From assembly GCA_036023115.1 (NCBI GenBank), contig JAYKKT010000059.1:9249001-9313000 (forward strand): a stretch of DNA of 64,000 bases, written 5' to 3'. This DNA comes from Brasenia schreberi (Eukaryota; Streptophyta; Magnoliopsida; Nymphaeales; Cabombaceae). A program made the position numbers and the translations under genes. Within the stretch, counting starts at the first letter, position 1. Each line of letters opens with the position of its first letter. The notes under the pieces were generated by a model. The model had not been told where the DNA came from and did no database searches. It saw nothing but the letters and a program-made list of their open reading frames with translations. This document shows positions 57,000-64,000 of the stretch, piece by piece.

Positions 57000-59340
57000 A
57001 GACATGGCCAGTTCGGACCCAGTCTGGCAGTTGGACCCAGAACCGAACCAGCCCACAAACCTCATAAAACTAGGCCCGATGGTTCGGTTCCGGAACCGGA
57101 CCCAGACATGTCCCGGTTCAGTTACGATTTGTCTATTTGGAAAACCGGCCCAAAACCAGAATCGCTGTTTAGGTTCCGGTTCGAACCGTCAGGGTGGTTC
57201 TGGGTTTGGTTCCAAATCAAACCACCAATTTTGATTCCGGTTTCATGACAGTTCCAAATCCGGTTTTGGGACAGTTCTTAATCCAAATTTTTTACAAGAC
57301 TATAAGTTATATAAGACTATATAAGTATTAGTATATAATGTATTCTATTATACATATATGATACATATATTACATTAAAAAGGGTATAGTTATATTATAT
57401 AAGTTCTTATATATAACCTATAAGTATTACAATCATTAATTAATTTATGTATACATGATATATTCATTACAAATTGCAATTACACTATGTAGTAGACTAA
57501 TAGTAATGCAACTATATAAGTATATAGTAATAATATATATGTAATATAATAATGTAACTATATAAGTATATAGCATATTACATATATGATATATAATGTA
57601 TTATATGGTATAACTAGTCTACTACATTACATAGTGTACATAGCAAATAATGTATTATATGTAACTATTTAGTATACTATAATATATAGTAATATGCTAT
57701 GTATACTATATATTTACATATAATATACTATATAAGTAATATATATGTACACCATATAATATAGTATCTAGTATATCATGCATAATATATTACATTATAA
57801 ATTGTATGTACACTATGTAGTAAACTAATAGTAATGTAACTATATAAGTATATACTAATATATATGTAATGTAATATTTTTTGATGGTTTTGAATATGGT
57901 TTCGTAGCAGTTTCGAATCCGGGTTTAGTTATATAACTATTAAACAATTTAAACTATATATAAAAGTCTAAGACTATAAGTTATATAAGACTATATAAGT
58001 TTATAACTATAAGTATTAGTTTATAATGTATTACATTATACATAAACGATACATATATTATATTAAAAAGGGTATAGTTAGATTATATAAGTTCTTATAT
58101 AATTTATAACTTATAAGTATTATATTCATTAATTAATTTATGTATACATAATATATTGCATTACAAGTTATATGTACACTATGTAGTAGACTAGTAATAA
58201 TGTAACTATATAAGTATATAGTAATATATATGTAATGTAATAATATAACTATTTAAGTATATAACATATTATATATATGATATATATAATGTATTATATA
58301 GTATAACCAGTCTACAACATTATATAGTGTACATAGTATAATAATGTATTATATGTAAGTGTATAATATAGTGTACATATATATAGTACATATAGTACAT
58401 ATTATACATACATGCTATATACTTACATAGTTATATTACTACTAGTCTACTACATAGTGTACATATAATTCATAATATAATATATTATGTAGTATACTAT
58501 ATACTTACATATAATATATTAATATGCTATATAAACTATGTAATATAGTATATTGTATATTAGACTAGTTATACTATATAATATATTACATATAGTATAT
58601 ATAGCATATTATTGTATTATATGTTGTGTGGTAGAAAAAGTAAAGCAAAGCAAACATATATTACTTATATAGTGTATTATATGTAAGTATATAGTATGCG
58701 TAATATATTATATGTAAGTATATAGTATACATAGCATATTACTGTATACTATAGTATATTATATACTTATATATAATATATTATTATGTTATGTACACTA
58801 TATAATGTAGTACACTATGTAGTAGAATAGTTATACGACATATATTATATATATCATATGTTATATACTTAAATAGTTACATTATTATATTACATGTATA
58901 TATATTACTATATACTTATATATTTACATTACTACTAGTCTACAATATAGGGTACATACAATTTGTAATCTAATATATTATGTATACATAAATTAATTGG
59001 TGAATGTAATACTTATAAGTTATTAGTATATATAAGAACTTATATAATATAATTATACCCTTTTTAATGTAATATATGTATCATGTATGTATAATAATAC
59101 ATTATACACTAACACTTGTAGTTATAAACTTATATAGTCTTACACTATTATATATAGTTTAAATTGTCTAATAGTTATATAACTAAACCGATCTGGATCC
59201 GATACCACCACACAGCTAGATTTGAAACCATTGAAAACTGATTTCGGAATCAACTTCAAAGAATAAAAAGCAGATCCAGATCCACTCGAAATCAGATCTA
59301 GAACTGTCTTAAAACCATATTCAAAATCATAAAAAAACAG
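57000..59340. repeat. AT-rich unit in three copies, two inverted
   Basis: An AT-rich unit containing ttaaaaagggtatag occurs at about 57290-57640 (plus), 57922-58290 (plus) and 58830-59197 (minus). The second and third copies align over about 350 bp as a long inverted repeat with a spacer of some 540 bp. GGTTC-rich blocks (gaaccggacc, gtttcgaatccggg, ccgatctggatccg) border each unit: 57000-57290, 57885-57922 and 59197-59340. This suggests a non-autonomous element duplicated and inverted, but terminal repeats and target duplications were not resolved. There is no coding signal. Confidence 0.75.
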
Positions 59341-59345
59341 TTCCA

Positions 59346-59565
59346 GTTTCGAGTCGCTATCAACCATCATGAAATATCAGCTTTCATGATAGGTTATGAA
59401 ATTCAACTTTCATGGTGACATAGATTACCCATCATGGAAGATCATACACCCTATCAGCCAACCAGAACCGAGTTTAGACCTCAATTAAAATTTGAGTAGG
59501 AAAGATATCAACTTCATGTTTCGAGTCGCTATTAGCCATCATGAAATATCAACTTCCATGATAGG
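59346..59565. repeat. direct repeat pair of about 47 bp
   Basis: gtttcgagtcgctat followed by ccatcatgaaatatca begins at 59346 and again at 59517 (171 bp apart), with a few substitutions. Shorter partial copies of tttcatgataggttatg lie between them. Confidence 0.8.
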
Positions 59566-60179
59566 AAAGATATGCCTGAACCCTACTCTCTCTCTATGTG
59601 TGTATGTGTTCACGAGCGTCCTTGTCATCCGGTTTGCTTTCCTTTTCCTCTGAAGTTTTTTCCCTCTTATCTGCATTCTTGGTATCTCCCAGTCAAACCA
59701 TAGCCCCATACCAATCCTCCGCGGTGCATGATTTTTCTCTCTCGTCTCTTCCTCACTGGTCAGACGACCTCTCTCATAGGTGTCAGTCGGTTTTTCCTTC
59801 TCTTTCTCTTTTCATTCTTTCAAGAAAACTTGTTGGTTTCTCTATTATTTGTTTCGAGCTGTCATACGACTCTTCGTGAGTAAACAAGACACACACGTTG
59901 TATCTCTCTATAAGCATAGACACAATATGTGTGCATCTCTCTTTAAAAAGAGTCACACCAGTGTCTCTCTTTTGAGAGATATGCACACATATTAAGTCTC
60001 TTTTATTGTGATTGCAATCTTATATTTTTTATAGGATAGTGCATAGTGCATGTATAGAAGATCGAAATGTTAAAACATCATCAAGATAACATAATGCAAT
60101 ATCATGTAAGAGATGACTACTAAAATGTTAAAGAAGGAAAGAAGAAGAGACTCTTTGTAGATACTAACCAGGGACTCCA

Positions 60180-62760
60180 TAGATAAGATGATGTTGAATT
60201 TGGGCCTTCAAATTATCAAGAAGATCCTCATATAAACAACGATAATGTAGATAGTGATGAAAATGAAGTTGCCAATGTCCTTGAGTTGTTTCCTAGTTTT
60301 GTTAGCCATGTTGCTTACAAAAATATAGCAGGATCATATAATTTAGTAAAGTTAAATGTTAGTTGAAATATTTTGTTTCTAATATTTTGTTTGATTACTT
60401 TTAATACCGTGTTTAACTATATATATGCAGAGTTTGTTCAAGCTAATGATAGCACACACATTGCATTGTTTCGAGTGAATGAAATTTCTTTGTTTTATTC
60501 GACGTGATATTATGAAGCAGAGTGAGTTCTCAAAGAAAGAAGCATTGCCTGATGAGATAATAGGTCATTTTTTGATAAATGTATTTATAGAACATTTACA
60601 ATCACACACTAATAGCTTATTATCACCCTTCAAAATATATATGAGTTTATAGGTCTTCTTATGGCTTGAGAGCTTGTCTCCTTGATGACAGAGATGATGG
60701 AGCGAAGCAAGGAAAATATTTTATGTGACTGTCGTGAGTTATTTATTGATCAGGTGATGCATGAGATTAACTTTGCAACCTTTAAGTTTAGTCTAATTCA
60801 AGAACGAAATTATCAAAAGCAATTGTTATAAAAAAAGATGACTATATTGTTCTTGTTGTATCAAATCATGTGTACCATATATAAAGGCAAATTGAGAGAT
60901 AGAGTACTAGTTACTATAGTGCAACTATTAGCTCACGATATTTCGAGGCTTAGTAGATATACTTGGGGTGTAACAATATTAACTTATCTATACAAATACT
61001 TAGATAAAGCTTCTTGTAGTAAGGCACATCTCAATGATCATACTACTCTTTCGGTTACTGTTTGCCAAAATTTATAAGCTATTATAGTTTGTTTCTTTGA
61101 TAAATAACATATGGATGAAATATTTTAGTTCTTGCACTTGTAGGCATGAATCTATGAGTATTTTCCAGCATTTAAAGTAAGCAAGTGATTTGAATGGGTT
61201 GATAGATAGGTATAAACAAGAAAATTGATGAAAAATATTAGTAATAGGTGCTCTCCTACTTAACGACTTGTTTGTTACTGCCGTCAATTAGATTTGATGA
61301 TTGCGTATCAGGTATATAATCATGGAAATTATATATTAAACATCAATTACTTATTTCACATAATACTTTTATAATTGTTATTTACACATAATATTTATGC
61401 AATGCAAATTGAGTGGCAGCTATACGCTCATAGTAACTACTTGAATGACAACATATATAAGTTCTCATGGTATCATGGTTATATTAGGTACTTAGATATT
61501 ATGTAGTCGTATATGTTTAATAATGTAGTTCGATAATTCTCACCAATAGATGATTCTTTATGCACCAATTAGGCTTGCATTTATATATAGGCTTAAGAAG
61601 CTATATGCTTATAAAGTATATTACGATCCATGAGACACTACATGAGAGAGAGAAAACTCACATTATTTTTGACCAAAACAATTTTGTATTCAAGTAGCAT
61701 ATCTACATCAGTGTGAGGAGTCTTACATTGAGTGGTATGTTGTCTGAACACATTGGTTTTTTATCAAAGATTCAAGCCATCGTTATAACAAACTTCGTCC
61801 TCCTACATATGGGTAAGAAGAAGTATCAATCTTAATATAGGTATTCTTAGTAATCATTTACACTTCATTCGTATTACAATTATGATTAAATGAGTTAAAT
61901 AATCTTATTATTCTTGATTTAATAAAAAAGGAAGTAAACTATGGAGAAATAGTCGATTCTAATTCATCTGCCTATAGTTGCATATTGGGTTGATCATATG
62001 GATTGCCATGTGCTTATCAACTGAATGTACTTTTCAAAGCTAGCCAGCCGATATGATTGTCATCGATCGATCCATTTTGAAAAATGCTATGATAGAATTA
62101 GAGCTAGTCGATATAATCGAGAATGAGGAGGCTGAAATAAGTGAGGTAGCTCAACTTGATGAATTGGTTCAATAGTTAAAAGATTATCCAATTTCAAAGC
62201 AACAAAGGCATGCAATTGAAGTATTACATGATTGTTTTCATCATGAGTTTACGATCCTATATAAGCACCAATTTGTCATCCCAAAGGTCGACCACCTAAG
62301 AAATTTACAAAGAGAGACTTCTCATCATGGGAGTATGCAAAGACTAGTGTTGATCGGGTAAGACCAAACATGATACTATCTGTAATCGTAGGGTATCTCT
62401 TGCACATGGAATTTCTTTCTCATTAAATAGGGTTAATCTCATTCCTAATGCTGATTCAATACATTGATATTTAGATTCCCTAAAGGCACAACCATTAAAA
62501 ATATTGGACTTATTACAAGCATCTTTTGCAGTTGTTGTTCCATATATTTTTCAATGGGTGGATTATGGATATCAAGTGATTGATGAGTTTCTAAATAATA
62601 GGAGATATATTGGCTACAAGTTTGTAGAGAATGATTTCTAAAGGTCCAAGTACAACATCACATTTATTCTCGAGTTTTCATTGGAGAGTATAGTGTTAGT
62701 ATCATTTTGTGACGTATTGCAACTCATTGAAACATAACATTGGGATTGCTTTAGGATTGG
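60180..62760 (+). pseudogene. decayed plant-mobile-domain (PMD) transposon-like gene
   Basis: In broken plus-strand frames I see, in order, a PMD-like block (about 60838-61077, with ISRLSRYTWGVTILTYLYKYLD) and IYEYFPAFK near 61150 after an acceptor-like ttgtag. Then come IEWQLYAHSNYL near 61410 and ESYIEWYVV near 61715. Further on lie a basic GRPPKKFTKRDFSSWEYA (about 62285-62340) and a weak stretch ASFAVVVPYIFQWVDYGY, where related plant elements carry an OTU-like domain. Known: PMD proteins are related to MULE-type transposons. Stops are frequent, so no product is expected. The PMD call is moderate and the OTU-like call is weak. Ends and target duplications were not found. Confidence 0.5.
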
Positions 62761-62984
62761 ATCAACTACTTTTTTGCTATTGGTATCAAATGTCGTGTGA
62801 TGTATGATTTATGTGTTTATAAAGAATCAGGAACACATTTTTTATAGTGAGTTTCTTATTTTGCGAGCAGATATTTAACTCATAAAAACAAATATTACAC
62901 TTGATTTTAGCCACAAGGCTAAGAAAAGTATGTCTTGTCAAGTGCCGTATAATGATTTTTATAATGCTCAACCCATCCTTTGTT

Positions 62985-63183
62985 CTATTCCCTGTTCGAC
63001 ATGGGATTAAACTCATCGATCTTATACTTGGTTCAGTTCGGTTCTCACGATCAGCTTCCAGCATTAGAACCGTGAACCGAACCGTTGATAAATTTTCCTG
63101 TTGGAGCCAAACCAAACCAAACTGCTGGTTTGGTTCAGTTCTAGCAGTTTGATTTGGTTCCAGCGAATCCGTGGACACCCCTA
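62985..63183. repeat. GGTTC-rich segment with hAT-like end
   Basis: Repeated ggttc/gaacc words (ttggttcagttcggttctc, gaaccgtgaaccgaaccg) end in cgtggacacccctag at 63169-63183, a typical hAT terminal sequence in reverse. The partner end was not found. Confidence 0.4.
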
Positions 63184-63523
63184 GTGGTGTGAGTTATGAG
63201 TGCACAGTACCGCCGTGTTCAACAGAGGTGCTCGAGGGAAGGATTCACTGAAGTATTGAGAATCCAAGAAACCCAAGCCTTATGAAGTCAATGCAGCAAA
63301 CATAAAATTTCTTCAGTAATGTATATAATCCACAAATAAAGATAGAAAGGGGGACCCAAGCCCGGATAAAGGAGGAGGGTTGTGTTAGGCTTCCGACAGC
63401 CAGCGTAAAACTTCGTCGGATTTTTATAACATGGATTAAAAAAATTATGAGCATTGCTTTGAGGTGTCCCCGCCTAACGACGTGCTGTAGAGCCCGAATG
63501 CAGTAAGAAGTAAGCAAGAGCCA

Positions 63524-63700
63524 CTACATTTTCGCCAGAATGTAGTGAATCAATTGCAGAGAGGGTTCCTACATCATGAACGGGTGTGGGTAAAGAAGTT
63601 AGTCCCGCTACATTGCCGCCCGAATGTAGTGAAAAATTTTCAGAGAGGGTCTCCGCATTTTGATTATGGACGGATGCGGGAGGTAAGGAAGCTAGTCCTA
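63524..63700. repeat. tandem units in the RTE leader
   Basis: Two copies (84 and 93 bp) start ctacattttcgccagaatgt and ctacattgccgcccgaatgt. A further partial copy lies upstream from about 63490. They stay open in the frame of the downstream protein back to a TAG at 63488, but no ATG occurs before 63674. Confidence 0.8.
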
Positions 63701-64000
63701 GATAATAAGATTTGTATTGGTTCTTGGAATATTGGAACATTATCCAGTAAGCTATTGGAGGAGGTAGATACTATGATTCAGAGAAAGATTCATATCCTAT
63801 GTTTACAAGAGACAAAATGGGTTGAAGAAAAAGCAAAGGAGATAGAGGATACAGGTTTTAAATTATGGTACTCAGGTAAAGAAAAGGCTCGAAAAGGAGT
63901 TGGTATTATCATAAATAAAGATTTAAAGGAGAGTGTAGTAGACATACAACGATATGATGACCGAATCATGACGTTGAAATTAGTGTTAGGAGCAGAGGTT
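63674..64000 (+). CDS. RTE protein, apurinic endonuclease domain (partial)
   Basis: From the first in-frame ATG at 63674 the frame is open to the window edge (109 codons). It shows the N-terminal signature of AP-type endonucleases: ICIGSWNIGTLSSKLLEEVD, then ILCLQETKW with the metal-binding Glu, then GFKLWYSGKEKARKGVGIII. The reverse transcriptase should follow outside the window, as in the copy at 20741-23308. No lesion is seen in the visible part, so this copy is the best candidate here for an intact RTE. The start is inferred because the frame is open further upstream through the tandem units without a Met. Confidence 0.82.
   Translation, partial: MREVRKLVLDNKICIGSWNIGTLSSKLLEEVDTMIQRKIHILCLQETKWVEEKAKEIEDTGFKLWYSGKEKARKGVGIIINKDLKESVVDIQRYDDRIMTLKLVLGAEV

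Larger units (their letters stand above)
63340..64000 (+). mobile_element. RTE LINE, 5' end (continues past window)
   Basis: This is the only RTE copy here that retains its 5' region. The leader begins near gggggacccaagcccggata. Two 84-93 bp tandem units follow (63524-63607 and 63608-63700). The coding region then runs off the window. The 5' border is approximate. Confidence 0.82.

Overview
The window is nuclear DNA of a flowering plant. Its genes are split by GT-AG introns and it is dense in plant-type transposable elements: RTE-clade LINEs with (GTT)n tails, Ty1/copia elements primed by an initiator-Met-tRNA-like site, and hAT elements. It also holds long AT, GA and CT microsatellites, and protein families confined to or expanded in plants (PORR, ATL RING-H2, plant mobile domain). 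I cannot name the species. There are no rRNA genes, canonical tRNA genes, CRISPR arrays or bacterial-type operons.

Three host genes can be supported, all on the minus strand. (1) A MINDY-3/4-type deubiquitinase gene, rebuilt here from seven exons between 25905 and 6367. The exon phases join perfectly into a 621-residue reading frame with a ubiquitin-interacting motif, the GGPCG catalytic cysteine and the SESH catalytic histidine. (2) A single-coding-exon PORR-domain protein resembling WTF9, a mitochondrial group II intron splicing factor (33543-34784). (3) An ATL-type RING-H2 ubiquitin ligase (38669-39328). The first and third act at opposite ends of ubiquitin signalling, but nothing here suggests they work together.

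Layout. 1-524: broken start of a hAT transposase. 525-6366: no gene, with a 64-bp RTE stub and tRNA-like modules. 6367-25905: the MINDY gene. Its introns carry a complete hAT element with perfect 8-bp target duplications (7606-10815), three RTE insertions in introns 6 and 3 (one only 43 bp long, close to a splice donor), and in intron 1 a row of copia relic, RTE, hAT tail and a retro-element fragment holding a piece of a thymidylate kinase gene. 26752-26972: an RTE 3' end. 27000-33500: no recognised gene; microsatellites and tRNA-like modules. 33543-39328: the PORR and ATL genes. 41880-44114: a rearranged RTE. 44115-49193: GGTTC-rich relics and unrecognised sequence. 49194-54719: a full-length but decayed copia element with both LTRs. 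57000-59340: three copies of an AT-rich unit, two forming a long inverted repeat. 60180-62760: a decayed plant-mobile-domain relic. 63340-64000: the 5' end of another RTE, running off the window.

I found no previously undescribed multi-gene system. The most unusual items are the captured thymidylate kinase fragment, the very short RTE insertions with long target duplications, the AT-rich inverted repeat, and a dispersed set of tRNA-like (SINE-like) modules. All reading was by eye, so boundaries marked approximate are estimates.
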